DNA of 64,000 bases from Variovorax sp. 679 (GCF_003952185.1 NZ_RXFS01000018.1:1-64000); one strand, 5' to 3'. Positions 53,327-62,209 are shown, counted from the stretch's first letter. The notes: a model not told the origin generated them from the letters alone. Program-made: numbers and translations.

Positions 53327-53881
53327 TTACTTGTAGGCGACGGTGAACTGGGCCGTCGCGTTGGCCGGGCCCACCGTCACGGCGGTCTTGGTCGCGATGT
53401 AGGCAGCCTGGAACTTCAGCGAGTTGTCGCCCAGGCCCAGGACGTACTGGCCCGATTCCTGACCCAGGGGGATCTTGGTGCCGGCGGAGTCGCCGAGTTC
53501 GATCGCCACGCCCGAGGCGGCGCCCACGCCCACCTGGCCGGCATTGGCCAGGCGCAGCAGGGTGGCGTCGGTGTCGGCCGTGCCGGTGAACGTCACGGTC
53601 GCGCCCTTGGCGGTGGCGCCGCAGCCCAGCAGGTCGATGGTGAACTTGGCGGGGGTGGCCTTCTTGCCGACCACCGCGGTGCCGGCAGTGGCGCCGTCGA
53701 ATGCCGTGCGCGAGACCTTGCCCAGCGGCACGGTCATGTTCTGGCTGTTGGGAGAAATCGAGCAGGGTGCGTCGACGATCTCACCGGTGAAATTGATGGT
53801 GCCGTCGGCGGCGAAGGCACCTTGCGACAGCAGGCCGACAGCGGCCAGCGCTGCGAACTTGGCGATTACAAACTTCTTCAT
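53327..53881 (-). CDS. Major fimbrial subunit, type 1 pilin family
   Basis: 184 residues. Signal peptide (MKKFVIAKFAALAAVGLLSQGAFA), mature start ADGTINFTGEIVDAPCSISP with the first pilin cysteine, second cysteine in IDLLGCGA, and C-terminal donor-strand region ANATAQFTVAYK. Length is typical. It is the promoter-proximal gene of the operon pilin-chaperone-usher-adhesin. Upstream AT-rich DNA (53,882-54,054) should hold the promoter. Confidence 0.95.
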   Translation of the reverse strand: MKKFVIAKFAALAAVGLLSQGAFAADGTINFTGEIVDAPCSISPNSQNMTVPLGKVSRTAFDGATAGTAVVGKKATPAKFTIDLLGCGATAKGATVTFTGTADTDATLLRLANAGQVGVGAASGVAIELGDSAGTKIPLGQESGQYVLGLGDNSLKFQAAYIATKTAVTVGPANATAQFTVAYK

Positions 53882-54054
53882 TTCTTGCGTTCCCTGAGGA
53901 TTGATGTGGCAGAACTGCGACCTGCTGATGCAAGGCAGGCGCGCAGTCTATGCAGTCGATGAAGCAAGAAGAAGGTGTGTTGTTGCTAGTTAACCGTGGT
54001 TGACATTGTTATCAGAACGTACGTGAAATTTACACGGAAGTTAACAAATCGACA
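53882..54054 (-). promoter_or_regulatory. Putative fimbrial operon promoter region
   Basis: A 173-bp AT-rich stretch, unlike the GC-rich surroundings. It holds two GTTAAC sites and an imperfect palindrome CGTGAAATTTACACG. No invertible-element repeats were seen, so phase variation by inversion is not supported. The exact -35 and -10 elements cannot be assigned with confidence. Confidence 0.45.
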
Positions 54055-55098
54055 CTACATTTCGGCAACTTGCAACACCAGCTTGCCGAAGTTCTCGCCC
54101 GCGAAGAGCTTGTTGAGCGACTCGGGAAAGGTGTCCAGCCCCTTCACGATGTCTTCCTTGCTCTTCATGCGCCCTTCTTTCAGGTAACCGGCCATCTCGG
54201 CGATGGCGATGTGATAGCGGTCGGCGTAGTCGAACACCACGATGCCTTCCATGCGCGCGCGGTTCACCAGCAGGCTCAGGTAGTTCTTCGGACCGGCGGC
54301 CGGCATGCTGTTGGCGTTGTTGTACTGGCTGATGGCACCGCAGATGATGATGCGTGCCTTGCGCGCGAGCCGCGCCAGAACCATGTCGAGGATCTCGCCG
54401 CCGACGTTGTCGAAGTAGATGTCCACGCCCTTCGGACAATGGGTCTTCAGGCCCTCGCGCACCGCGGCGGCGCCGGCCTTGTAGTCGATGCAGGCGTCGA
54501 AGCCCAGCTCCTTCACCACCCAGTCGCACTTGGCTTGGCCGCCGGCGATGCCGACCACGCGGCAGCCCTTGATCTTGGCGAGCTGGCCCACCGTCTGGCC
54601 GACGGCGCCGGCCGCGCCGGAAACCACCACCGTCTCGCCGGGCTTGGGCATGCCCACGTCCATCAGGCCGAAGTAGCCGGTCATGCCGGGCATGCCCAGC
54701 ACGTTGAGCCACTGGGTGATGGTGCCCACGCGCAGGTCGATCTTCACCAGGCCGTTGCGCTTGATCTGGTCCTCGGGGATCAGGATGTATTCCTGCACGC
54801 CCAGCGTGCCGTAGACGGTGTCGCCCACCGCGAACTGCGGATTCTTCGAGGCGATGACGCTGCCGACGCCGCCGGCGCGCATCACTTCGTCGATGCCCAC
54901 GGGCGGGATGTAGCTCTTGGCGTCGTTGAGCCAGCCGCGCATGGCGGGGTCGAGCGACAGCGACAGCGTCTTGACGAGCACGCCGCCCTCGGCCGGCTCG
55001 CCGACGGGTTCGGTGGTGAACTTCCAGTTCTCGCGCGTGGCGGTGCCCTCGGGGCGCTTGGCGAGGCGAACCTGGTGGTTGGTGAGTGGGCTGCTCAT
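54055..55098 (-). CDS. CurA-like NADP-dependent oxidoreductase
   Basis: 347 residues of the medium-chain reductase superfamily, double-bond reductase group (CurA, leukotriene B4 12-hydroxydehydrogenase). LSLDPAMRGWLND is typical for this group. The nucleotide fold has VSGAAGAVGQTVGQLAKIKGCRVVGIAGG and, later, VDIYFDNVGGEILD. No zinc ligands are seen, as expected. The ATG at 55098 has AAGGAG five nt upstream. Acts on alpha,beta-unsaturated carbonyls; substrate unknown. Confidence 0.93.
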   Translation of the reverse strand: MSSPLTNHQVRLAKRPEGTATRENWKFTTEPVGEPAEGGVLVKTLSLSLDPAMRGWLNDAKSYIPPVGIDEVMRAGGVGSVIASKNPQFAVGDTVYGTLGVQEYILIPEDQIKRNGLVKIDLRVGTITQWLNVLGMPGMTGYFGLMDVGMPKPGETVVVSGAAGAVGQTVGQLAKIKGCRVVGIAGGQAKCDWVVKELGFDACIDYKAGAAAVREGLKTHCPKGVDIYFDNVGGEILDMVLARLARKARIIICGAISQYNNANSMPAAGPKNYLSLLVNRARMEGIVVFDYADRYHIAIAEMAGYLKEGRMKSKEDIVKGLDTFPESLNKLFAGENFGKLVLQVAEM

Positions 55099-55240
55099 GG
55101 AGTCTCCTTGACCTTGAATGACGGGCATGGCGGGCTCGGCGGGAGTGCCGGCGCCCGGGCGCATGCATCGTAGTCGCGGCCTCCGGCCGGGCTGGTAGCG
55201 CAGGTGACAGGCGCGGCCAGGGCCGGCTCGCGCCGGTGGG

Positions 55241-56653
55241 TCAGGTCAGCCTGACGACGATCTGCAGCCCCGGCTGCGCATTGCGCAAGGTCAGCTTGCC
55301 GCCGTGCGCCTCGGCGATCAGCCGGCACAGGTACATGCCGAGGCCGACGCCGCCGGTGGCACGCGCCCGGGCGCCGTCGGTGCGGTAGAAGGGCTCGGTC
55401 AGCCGCTCGAGCTGTTCCTCGTCCACGCCCGGACCGTGGTCGCGCACCTCGATCTCCACACCCTGGCTGCTAACGTCGAGCACCGCGCGCAGCGACACGC
55501 ACGGCGGCCGGGGCGCGTCGGCGCTGTAGCGCAGCGCGTTGTCCAGCAGGTTGCGCACCAGCAGGCGGATGCGCATGCGGTCGACGGCATGCGCCGGCAG
55601 GCCCTCGGCCAGGTCGAGGTGCACATGCTGCGCGCCGGGCATCTCGGCAACGATCTCGCGGACCAGCGCCGCCAGGTCGACCGGCTCGCGCTGCAACGCC
55701 ACATGCGGGCTCGCGAGGCGTTCGCTTTCGAGCAGGTCGCTGATGAGGTCGCGCATCTCGTTGAGGTCGCGCAGCAGCGCCTCGCGCTCGGCCTGGCCCT
55801 CGGGCGTGGCCGGCAGCAGCTCGGCGTTGAGGCGGGCGCGCGTGAGCGGCGAGCGCAGCTCGTGGCTCAGCGCCAGCAGCAGCCCGCGCTTGGCGTCGAG
55901 CATGGCCTGGATGTCCTCGGCCATGGTGTTGATGCGCTCCGCGAGGTCGCCGAGGTCGTCGTTACGGCGCACAGGAATGGGCTGCGTGAACTCGCCGCGG
56001 CCGAAGCGCTGCGCGCCCTCGCGGATGTCGATCAAGGGCCGCAGCAGGCGGCTCACGTAGGCGTACGCCAGCAGCACGCACGACAGCAGCAGGCCGAGCG
56101 TGGCCCAGCCGATCACGCGCGGCGCCAGCTGCCAGAGCTTGGGCGACCAGCCGAAGATCACGCGGTGGCCGTCGGCCGTGGGGCGAATGAACCACTTGTC
56201 GCCGCCGAACACGTCTTCGCGGTCGTGCATCCAGCCACCGGGGCTGTTCGCGCCGCCTGGATTGGAGTCCCAGTTGACCTTGGGTCCGACGATGCGGATG
56301 GTGATGGGCAGCCGCGCCACCAGCGCCTGCGCGCGCGAGACATCGGGCGGCGTGCCGATCTCGGCCACGAGGCGGTCGGCGTAGTCGGTCAGCATCGGCT
56401 TGGCGGCTTCGGCCCAGCCGGTGGAGAACGACTTCTTCATGCCGCCCATGAACACCGCCGCCATCACCAGCGCGAGCATCACGAACATCAGCACCAGCCG
56501 CACGCGCAGCGAGCGGCGCCAGCGGCGCTTGCCCTGCACCTTCTCGTTCCAGCGCGCGTGCCACTTGGCGTGCCAGTCGCCGCGCGTCATTTCGTCGCGG
56601 CACTCCTCGCCGCGCCACCTCATCCTGCGGGACTCTCTGCGGCCGAAATTCAT
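55241..56653 (-). CDS. CpxA/EnvZ-like sensor histidine kinase
   Basis: 470 residues. A positively charged N-terminus (about 48 residues), a membrane helix (VRLVLMFVMLALVMAAVFMGG), a periplasmic domain of about 110 residues, a second helix (IGWATLGLLLSCVLLAYAYV), HAMP, and HisKA with LLLALSHELRSPLTRARLNAELL, then HATPase_c with LLDNALRYSA and GGVGLGMYLCRLIAEAHGG. The ATG overlaps the regulator stop by ATGA. A downstream Spy/CpxP-like gene suggests envelope-stress control (inference). Confidence 0.9.
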   Translation of the reverse strand: MNFGRRESRRMRWRGEECRDEMTRGDWHAKWHARWNEKVQGKRRWRRSLRVRLVLMFVMLALVMAAVFMGGMKKSFSTGWAEAAKPMLTDYADRLVAEIGTPPDVSRAQALVARLPITIRIVGPKVNWDSNPGGANSPGGWMHDREDVFGGDKWFIRPTADGHRVIFGWSPKLWQLAPRVIGWATLGLLLSCVLLAYAYVSRLLRPLIDIREGAQRFGRGEFTQPIPVRRNDDLGDLAERINTMAEDIQAMLDAKRGLLLALSHELRSPLTRARLNAELLPATPEGQAEREALLRDLNEMRDLISDLLESERLASPHVALQREPVDLAALVREIVAEMPGAQHVHLDLAEGLPAHAVDRMRIRLLVRNLLDNALRYSADAPRPPCVSLRAVLDVSSQGVEIEVRDHGPGVDEEQLERLTEPFYRTDGARARATGGVGLGMYLCRLIAEAHGGKLTLRNAQPGLQIVVRLT

Positions 56654-57345
56654 GCAGTCTCGCTGCGTGCCACAGCCAACGCATAGCCGGCGTTGCGCAG
56701 CGTCTTGATGCAGTCCAGCGGCTCCAGCTTCTTGCGCAGCCGGCTCACCACGATGTCGACCGCGCGCGTGTAGAGCTCGGCCTCGTGGCCGCGCAGGCGG
56801 TTGAGGATGTCGTCGCGGCTGAAGACCTTGCCGGGCTCGGCCGCCAGCAGCGCCAGCAGCTCGAACTCGGTGCCCGTGAGCTCCACGCGCTCGCCGTGGC
56901 GCAGCACCTGGCGCCGGTCGAGGTCGATCGAGAGGCCGTCGAACACGCGGTGCTGCGCGCCGTTGGCGGCGGCCTGCGGCGCGCTGCGCTGGCGGCGCAG
57001 GATGGTCTGCACGCGCGCCACCAGCTCGCGCGGCTCGAAGGGCTTGGGCACGTAGTCGTCGGCGCCGAGTTCGAGGCCGACCACGCGGTCCATCACCTCG
57101 CCGCGGGCGGTGAGCATCACGATGGGAATGTCGCTTTCCTTGCGGATCTCGCGGCAGAGTTCGAAGCCGTCCATCTCGGGCAGCATGACGTCGAGGATGG
57201 CCGCGTCGTAAGTGCCTGCGCGCAGCTTGGCCAGGCCGTCGCTCGGGCGCACGGCGCTCTCGAGCGTGCAGCCGAAGCGTGCGAAGTAAGTGGTCAGCGG
57301 CGCGGCGAGGTGTTCGTCGTCGTCGATCAGCAGGATGCGCGGCAT
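56650..57345 (-). CDS. CpxR/OmpR-like response regulator
   Basis: 231 residues. Receiver with phosphoacceptor D52 in AILDVMLPEMDGFELC and VPKPFEPRELVARVQTIL, then an OmpR-type winged helix with LTGTEFELLALLAAEPGKVFSR and RAVDIVVSRLRKKLEP. The ATG at 57345 gives MPRILLIDDDEH. It is the upstream partner of the kinase in a single operon. Two small membrane-protein genes and a Spy/CpxP-like gene lie further upstream in the same direction and may be part of the same transcript. Confidence 0.9.
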   Translation of the reverse strand: MPRILLIDDDEHLAAPLTTYFARFGCTLESAVRPSDGLAKLRAGTYDAAILDVMLPEMDGFELCREIRKESDIPIVMLTARGEVMDRVVGLELGADDYVPKPFEPRELVARVQTILRRQRSAPQAAANGAQHRVFDGLSIDLDRRQVLRHGERVELTGTEFELLALLAAEPGKVFSRDDILNRLRGHEAELYTRAVDIVVSRLRKKLEPLDCIKTLRNAGYALAVARSETA

Positions 57346-57395
57346 GGCGGGATTGTGCCTCCGGACAAGGAATTGGCGGATGACTTCGCTGACCA

Positions 57396-57788
57396 TCAGA
57401 CCTGCCGGCATCGCACCGCCCAGGTCAGGCCCGTCACGAGAACGGAAAGCAGCAGCGCGTGGTAGACCACGTCGGGCACGGTGCGCGGGCCGATGCCCGC
57501 GATGATGGTGCCGAGCCCGACCAGCGTGCCCAGCAGAGCGAAGCCCTGGCCGAAGATGGCGGCGCGCCGCGCATTGTGAGGACGCAGCCAGGTCTCGACC
57601 GAGGCCAGCACGAGCACGGTGGCGATCACGGCCTCGGCGGTGCGGGCCGCCGTGTGCGCGTGGCCGGGCACGAGAAAGCCCGCGTGCCCCATCGATGCAA
57701 GGCCGAGCGCGAGCGCCTCGGTCAGCATCCATGCCCGCGCGGCGGGCGCATGCACGGCGTGGGAAGCAGTGCTGTCGTGGCTCACCAT
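57396..57788 (-). CDS. Hypothetical membrane protein, 130 aa
   Basis: Four hydrophobic segments (TEALALGLASMGHAGFLVP, TAEAVIATVLVLASVETWL, AIFGQGFALLGTLVGLGTIIAG, VVYHALLLSVLVTGLTWAV) make this a small polytopic inner-membrane protein. I do not recognise the family. It overlaps the DUF4260-like gene by 7 nt and precedes the response regulator gene by 50 nt. Its short N-terminus is His/Ala-rich (HDSTASHAVHAP). Confidence 0.75.
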   Translation of the reverse strand: MVSHDSTASHAVHAPAARAWMLTEALALGLASMGHAGFLVPGHAHTAARTAEAVIATVLVLASVETWLRPHNARRAAIFGQGFALLGTLVGLGTIIAGIGPRTVPDVVYHALLLSVLVTGLTWAVRCRQV

Positions 57789-58258
57789 GGGTCGGCCTTT
57801 CCGATGCGGCCCAGGTGCGTGGCGGCGAAACCCGTCGCGTACTTGAGCCCGTAGCCGAGCGCATGGTCGACGCCGATGTGGGCCAGCCAGATCAGGCTGC
57901 CGGCCACCGCCCACGGCATGGCCGCGAGCACGCCGAGCGCCAGCAGCAGCACCGGGCCGACGTACGAATGCGCCGCGTTGTAGAGCGCCGCGCCCACGCG
58001 AGGGCCTGCGAGATAGCCCAGCAGCGAGAGGTCGGGCGCGAGCAGCCACAGCGCGAACACGCCCCAGCCCATGCCGAACTGCGCATAGGCCGCGAGCGCC
58101 ACGCCGAGCACCACGGCGCCTTCGAGTTGAAGCAGCGCGCGCACCCCGCCGGTGACCGCAGTCGTGGCCTCTGCGGAGGACACCGTGGAGCCCGCCTTGC
58201 CGGCCCACGGGTCACGCCCCCGCGAAAGCGGCAGGCGAAACGACGGGAGCTCAACCAT
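57782..58258 (-). CDS. DUF4260-family membrane protein
   Basis: 158 residues. DUF4260 marks include LLQLEGAVVLGVALAAYAQFG, LWLLAPDLSLLGYLAGPRVGAALYNAAHSYVGP and LIWLAHIGVDHALGYGLKYATGF. It has about four membrane segments. The ATG at 58258 overlaps the Spy/CpxP-like gene stop by 8 nt. Function unknown; proximity to an envelope-stress module is the only clue. Confidence 0.85.
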   Translation of the reverse strand: MVELPSFRLPLSRGRDPWAGKAGSTVSSAEATTAVTGGVRALLQLEGAVVLGVALAAYAQFGMGWGVFALWLLAPDLSLLGYLAGPRVGAALYNAAHSYVGPVLLLALGVLAAMPWAVAGSLIWLAHIGVDHALGYGLKYATGFAATHLGRIGKADPW

Positions 58259-58715
58259 GACGGCTCCAGCGGCGGCCACCACGCTCCATGAAGTCGCGCA
58301 CCTTCTGCTGCTGCGCGGCATTCAGGTTGTCGTAGAAGTCGGCGGCGGCGGCGATGATCTCGGGGCTGCCGTTGCGCACTGCGGTGGTCTTCTCGTCGAT
58401 CAGGCGTGCGGCGCCGGCCTGGTCGAGCTTGTTGCCCGCGAACAGCGCCTTGAACTGCGAGCGCGGATCGCCCGAGCCGCCGGCACCGCGCATGGCTTCG
58501 CGCTGCGCCTGCAGCTTCTCGGCCAGCACCGTGAGCTTCTGCTTCTGGTTGGCGTCGAGTTCGAGCTTGCTGCCCACACGTTCGACCATCTTCGCGCGGA
58601 ACTCCGCGCTGTCGCCGCCCCAGCCGTGGCGGTAGCTGCTGCAGCCGGCGATGCTGCCGGCGACCATCGCGGCGCCCGCGAAGCCGAAGAGAGTGCGCTT
58701 GATCCAGTGTTTCAT
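58251..58715 (-). CDS. Spy/CpxP-family periplasmic protein
   Basis: 154 residues. Lipoprotein-like signal with IAGCSS, then an all-helical mature part with the two LTxxQ-like motifs of Spy/CpxP: LELDANQKQKLTVLAEKL and LNAAQQQKVRDFME. CpxP/Spy proteins bind unfolded proteins and, in CpxP, dampen the kinase. It starts the minus-strand series leading through two membrane proteins to a CpxAR-like pair, so a feedback role is likely but unproven. Confidence 0.85.
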   Translation of the reverse strand: MKHWIKRTLFGFAGAAMVAGSIAGCSSYRHGWGGDSAEFRAKMVERVGSKLELDANQKQKLTVLAEKLQAQREAMRGAGGSGDPRSQFKALFAGNKLDQAGAARLIDEKTTAVRNGSPEIIAAAADFYDNLNAAQQQKVRDFMERGGRRWSRHG

Positions 58716-58730
58716 GACGATGTCCTTGGC

Positions 58731-58823
58731 TCACCCCCAGGCTTCGCGCACTTCGTGTCGCTACGCCAACCCCCTTCCGGGGGCGACACCTGTGGCCCGG
58801 CAAAGCCGGTTCCGCGGCGTCCC
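58731..58823. repeat. Dispersed intergenic repeat, copy B (inverted)
   Basis: Reverse complement of the unit at 34,781: CCCCCAGGCTTCGCGCACTTCGT at one end through CCGGGGGCGACACC to AGCCGGTTCCGCGG at the other. It fills the gap between the DUF4148 gene and the Spy/CpxP-like gene. Confidence 0.8.
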
Positions 58824-58872
58824 TGAAAAAGAACGAGGGCTTGGTTGATGAAAGAGGCTTTAACAGCCCGGC

Positions 58873-59247
58873 TTACAGCCGGCTGCTCTTGGCGTTGGCA
58901 GCCGCGGCGCGCGCGTCGACGGGGTTCTGCATGGTCGAGATGACCTGGCTGTTCACGCGCGAGCTGGCCGACACGTTCTGGTCGGGTGCCGCGGCAGCGC
59001 GCACTGCTTCGGCGACGATGCGCCCACGCTCGGTCGACACGGCCATGGTCTCGGGGCCGCGCGAGCCGCGCACCACGTTCTGGTCGGGAGCCGATGCGGT
59101 GCGGACGGCTTCGGCGTTGACATCCGCGCGGCTCTTGGCCGACACGGCGGGCTGCACGCCCTCGTAGCTTTCGGCCTTCGCGCCGGCTGCGGCGAGCATG
59201 GCGAAGGATGCGACGGCGACGATCTGGGTGAAGGAGACGGACTTCAT
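58873..59247 (-). CDS. DUF4148-family exported protein with internal repeat
   Basis: 124 residues. Signal peptide (VAVASFAMLAAAGAKA), then a mature chain with two copies of a unit of about 29 residues: AEAVRTASAPDQNVV...SRG and AEAVRAAAAPDQNVSASSR, each followed by a Thr/Ser segment. This matches the DUF4148 family common in Burkholderiales. GGAG precedes the ATG at 59247. Function unknown; the repeats look like short helical modules. Confidence 0.85.
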   Translation of the reverse strand: MKSVSFTQIVAVASFAMLAAAGAKAESYEGVQPAVSAKSRADVNAEAVRTASAPDQNVVRGSRGPETMAVSTERGRIVAEAVRAAAAPDQNVSASSRVNSQVISTMQNPVDARAAAANAKSSRL

Positions 59248-59341
59248 TTCAGGCCTTTCTTTCAGTGGTTGAAGAGAAGGCCTGATGGTGCTTGCGGGGT
59301 CCGGGCAAGTCCTTTCGCCGCAGTTTCGGCGTGTTTCGTTT

Positions 59342-59373
59342 CTTTTCACTCACCCGCCAGGGTGAGTGAAAAG
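59342..59373. terminator. Perfect 14-bp hairpin after ptsI
   Basis: Arms CTTTTCACTCACCC (59342-59355) and GGGTGAGTGAAAAG (59360-59373) with a four-base loop, ending about 20 nt past the ptsI stop. AT-rich bases close the stem, but no uninterrupted U-tract follows on the minus strand. It most likely terminates the pts operon. Confidence 0.7.
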
Positions 59374-59391
59374 TACGCTCAGTTCATGGCG

Positions 59392-61203
59392 TCAGCCCGC
59401 CATCGCAGCGGCGGGGTCATCGGAGTCGAGGATGCCCTTGGCCCAGGCTTCGAGCTTGCCGGTGTCGGCACGCAGCACTTCCTGCTTCACCGCGAGGATG
59501 CGCGAGGGATGCATCGAGAAGCTGCGCAGGCCCAAGCCCAGCAGCAGGCGCGTGAAGGCCACGTCGCCCGCCATCTCGCCGCACACGGCCACGCCCTTGC
59601 CCTGGCGGCGGCACTCCGCGATGGTGTCGGCCACGAGGCGCAGCACCGCGGGGTGCGCGGGGTCGTAGAGATGCGCCACCGATTCGTCGGCACGATCGAT
59701 GGCCAGCGTGTACTGGATCAGGTCGTTGGTGCCGATCGACAGGAAGTCGAAGTGCTTCAGGAAGATGCGCAGCGTGAGTGCAGCCGCCGGAATCTCGATC
59801 ATGGCTCCGAGCTTCACGTGGCCGTACACCGCGCCGCGGTTGTCGAGCTCGGTGCGCGCGAAGTCGATCAGCGACAGCGTCTGGCGGATCTCGCTCGCGT
59901 GCGCGAGCATGGGGATCAGCAGGTGGATCTCGCCGTGCGCCGCCGCGCGCAGGATGGCGCGCAGCTGCGTGAGGAACATCGCCGGATCGGCCAGGCTCCA
60001 GCGGATGGCGCGCAGGCCGAGCGCGGGGTTCAGGTGCTCCTGCTTGTTGGCCGAGATGCTGTCCAGCGGCTTGTCGGCGCCCACGTCGATGGTGCGGATG
60101 GTGACCGGCATGCCCTGCATGCCCTCGACCGCGCGCCTGTAGGCCTGGTACTGCTCTTCCTCGTCGGGCAGGCGGGTCTGGCGCGTGCTCGTGTCGCGGC
60201 CCATGAAGAGGAATTCACTGCGGAACAGGCCCACGCCCACCGCGCCGGCCTTGACCGCGCCCACGGTGTCTTCGGGCATCTCGATGTTGGCGAGCAGCTC
60301 CACGCGCTGGCCATCGAGCGTGACGGCCGGCTTGTGGCGCAGTCGCGCGAGCCGGCCGCGCTCGAGGTCGCCCTGGCGTTGCTTGAAACCGTACTCGGCC
60401 AGGATGATGGGCGAAGGATCGACGATCACCACGCCGGCGTCGCCGTCGATGATGACCCAGTCGTCCTGCCGCACCAGCTGGCTCGCGGTGCGCGCGCCGA
60501 CCACGGCCGGGATGTCCATGCTGCGCGCGACGATGGCCGTGTGCGAGGTGCGCCCACCCACGTCGGTGACGAAGCCGGCGAACACGCTCTTCTTGAACTG
60601 CAGCATGTCGGCCGGCGAGAGATCGTGCGCAATGAGCACCAGCGGCACGTCGATGCCGTCGCCCGCGGTGGGGTCGTCACTGTCGTCACCGTCCTCGACC
60701 GGCGCGGCTGCGCGCTTGCGGCGCGGCGGGCTCGGCGCCAGCACGGCGGCCGTGCCCTTCATGCGATGCAGCAGGCGCTCGACCACCTGCTCGAGGTCGG
60801 CCTTGCGCTCGCGCAGGTACGGGTCCTCCATCTCGTCGAACTGGCGCGCGATGATCTCGAGCTGCGTGGTCAGCGCCCATTCGGCGTTGTAGAGCCGCTC
60901 GCTGATCCAGTGCTTGACGCCGCCGCTCAGGGCTTCGTCCTGCAGCAGCATCTGGTGCACCTCGAGCAGCGCAGCGAGTTCGTGCGGCGCATCGTTCGGT
61001 CCCATCTGCGCGACGTTGGCCTGCAGCTTCGCCAACTCGTCGGCCACCGCATTGCGCGCGGTGCGCACGCGGTCGATCTCGGTCTCGATCTCTTCGGGCT
61101 TGATGAAGTAGTGGGCCACGTCGATGCGGCTCGACACCACCAGCACCGCGCGCCCGATGGCAATGCCACGGGCGACGGGGAGGCCGTGGACTGCGAAGGT
61201 CAT
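59392..61203 (-). CDS. ptsI: PTS enzyme I (phosphoenolpyruvate-protein phosphotransferase)
   Basis: 603 residues; transfers phosphate from PEP to HPr in the cytoplasm. The phosphohistidine is H221 in VGGRTSHTAIVARS. The C-terminal barrel has GLFRSEFLFMGRD, RTIDVGADKPL, ALGLRAIRWSL and the active cysteine region AVCGEMAGDVAFT. A charged linker at about residues 158-183 (RRKRAAAPVEDGDDSDD) is an insertion relative to E. coli EI. The ATG at 61203 gives the canonical start; the intergenic repeat copy C separates it from ptsH. Confidence 0.95.
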   Translation of the reverse strand: MTFAVHGLPVARGIAIGRAVLVVSSRIDVAHYFIKPEEIETEIDRVRTARNAVADELAKLQANVAQMGPNDAPHELAALLEVHQMLLQDEALSGGVKHWISERLYNAEWALTTQLEIIARQFDEMEDPYLRERKADLEQVVERLLHRMKGTAAVLAPSPPRRKRAAAPVEDGDDSDDPTAGDGIDVPLVLIAHDLSPADMLQFKKSVFAGFVTDVGGRTSHTAIVARSMDIPAVVGARTASQLVRQDDWVIIDGDAGVVIVDPSPIILAEYGFKQRQGDLERGRLARLRHKPAVTLDGQRVELLANIEMPEDTVGAVKAGAVGVGLFRSEFLFMGRDTSTRQTRLPDEEEQYQAYRRAVEGMQGMPVTIRTIDVGADKPLDSISANKQEHLNPALGLRAIRWSLADPAMFLTQLRAILRAAAHGEIHLLIPMLAHASEIRQTLSLIDFARTELDNRGAVYGHVKLGAMIEIPAAALTLRIFLKHFDFLSIGTNDLIQYTLAIDRADESVAHLYDPAHPAVLRLVADTIAECRRQGKGVAVCGEMAGDVAFTRLLLGLGLRSFSMHPSRILAVKQEVLRADTGKLEAWAKGILDSDDPAAAMAG

Positions 61204-61249
61204 ACCTTCAGGCCCCCGGTTCGCTTTGGGCGCGCTGCACGCGCGAATT

Positions 61250-61341
61250 CACAGGATGCCGTCGAACCGGCTTTGCCGGGCGACCGGCATCGCCCCCGGC
61301 GAGGGGGGTGGCGTTTACACGAAGTGAAAAAGCCTGGGGGT
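61250..61341. repeat. Dispersed intergenic repeat, copy C
   Basis: Same orientation as copy A: GAACCGGCTTTGCCGGGC, then CATCGCCCCCGGCGAGGGG, then GTGAAAAAGCCTGGGGG. It lies between ptsH and ptsI, inside one probable operon, so it may shape the transcript by forming a stem. Confidence 0.8.
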
Positions 61342-61349
61342 GGACCATT

Positions 61350-61619
61350 TCATTCGCCTTCGCCGAACTTGTCGTCCATGAGGTGGACGATGGCGTTCAT
61401 CGCTTCTTCTTCCTGGGGGCCGTTGGTTTCCAGCTCGACGGTGGTGCCGATGCCGGCGGCCAGCATCATCACGCCCATGATGCTCTTGGCATTGATGCGG
61501 CGGTCGCCGCGGGAGAGCCACACTTCGCAGGGAAAGCTGCCCGCGAGCTTGGTCAGCTTGGCCGATGCGCGTGCGTGCAGGCCCAGCTTATTGCTGATGG
61601 TCACGGATTTCTTGATCAC
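61350..61619 (-). CDS. ptsH: PTS phosphocarrier protein HPr
   Basis: 89 residues. Phosphoacceptor H15 in KLGLHARASAKL, regulatory S46 in RINAKSIMGVMML and VELETNGPQEEEA are all canonical. The start is a GTG at 61619; no ATG fits the family N-terminus. The gene overlaps the EIIA-like gene by 32 nt, an unusually long overlap for this pair. It accepts phosphate from enzyme I and passes it to EIIA-type partners. Confidence 0.93.
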   Translation of the reverse strand: MIKKSVTISNKLGLHARASAKLTKLAGSFPCEVWLSRGDRRINAKSIMGVMMLAAGIGTTVELETNGPQEEEAMNAIVHLMDDKFGEGE

Positions 61620-62043
61620 TGTGCTTTCTTTTCGCCTGGTTCTGGGGAGCCGCCACCGCCACCTGCATGACGCCCGCGGTGCCGCCCGCGAGGGCGCGCT
61701 GCACCAGCGTCTCCAGGGGTTCGTGCCGGTAGGTGACGGCACGCAGCAGCATCGGAAGATTGACTCCCGCCACCAGCCGCGACCGGACGCCGTCCACCAG
61801 CTTCTGCGCCACGTTGCAGGGCGTGGCGCCGAACACATCCGCGAGCACCAGTACCTGCGTGCGCGGCGTGTGCAGCTGCTGCGCGAGCGTGATGCGCGCA
61901 GCAGCCAGCGTTTCTTCGGGCGACACGTTGGGCAGCACGTCGAGCGCGACAATGGCCTGCTCGCAATCGGGAAACACATGCAGCGCGCACTGCCGCATCG
62001 CGTGCGCGAACGGGGAGTGGGCGATGATGAAGATGCTGTTCAT
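61588..62043 (-). CDS. PTS EIIA component, mannose-family
   Basis: 151 residues of the EIIA-Man fold. The phosphoacceptor is H9 in IIAHSPFAHAM; VLADVFGATPCNVA and RAVTYRHEPLETLVQRAL are family marks. No IIB, IIC or IID gene follows, so this appears to be a regulatory rather than transport PTS, as in other betaproteobacteria where EIIA, HPr and EI form a signalling relay. The last 15 residues are a charged tail read in the overlap with ptsH. Confidence 0.9.
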   Translation of the reverse strand: MNSIFIIAHSPFAHAMRQCALHVFPDCEQAIVALDVLPNVSPEETLAAARITLAQQLHTPRTQVLVLADVFGATPCNVAQKLVDGVRSRLVAGVNLPMLLRAVTYRHEPLETLVQRALAGGTAGVMQVAVAAPQNQAKRKHSDQEIRDHQQ

Positions 62044-62209
62044 GCGGGACGGAGGACGACGCGTCGATTATGCGGGGGCGTCCAGGGGAAGTAGATATGC
62101 CTCATAACGCGGCAGCCGTGAAAAACGGTCAGTGCCGCACGAAAGCACGCGGGCGGGGCAGCTATCAGAACCATAGCAGGCAGCGCCACACCGGCAGGAT
62201 TGCCGAAAT

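Noticed and set aside
53882..54054. Invertible promoter switch for fimbriae
   Set aside because: No pair of inverted repeats of suitable length and no recombinase gene nearby.
59269..62094. 941-aa plus-strand frame opposite the pts genes
   Set aside because: Antisense to ptsI, ptsH and the EIIA gene, which are unambiguous.
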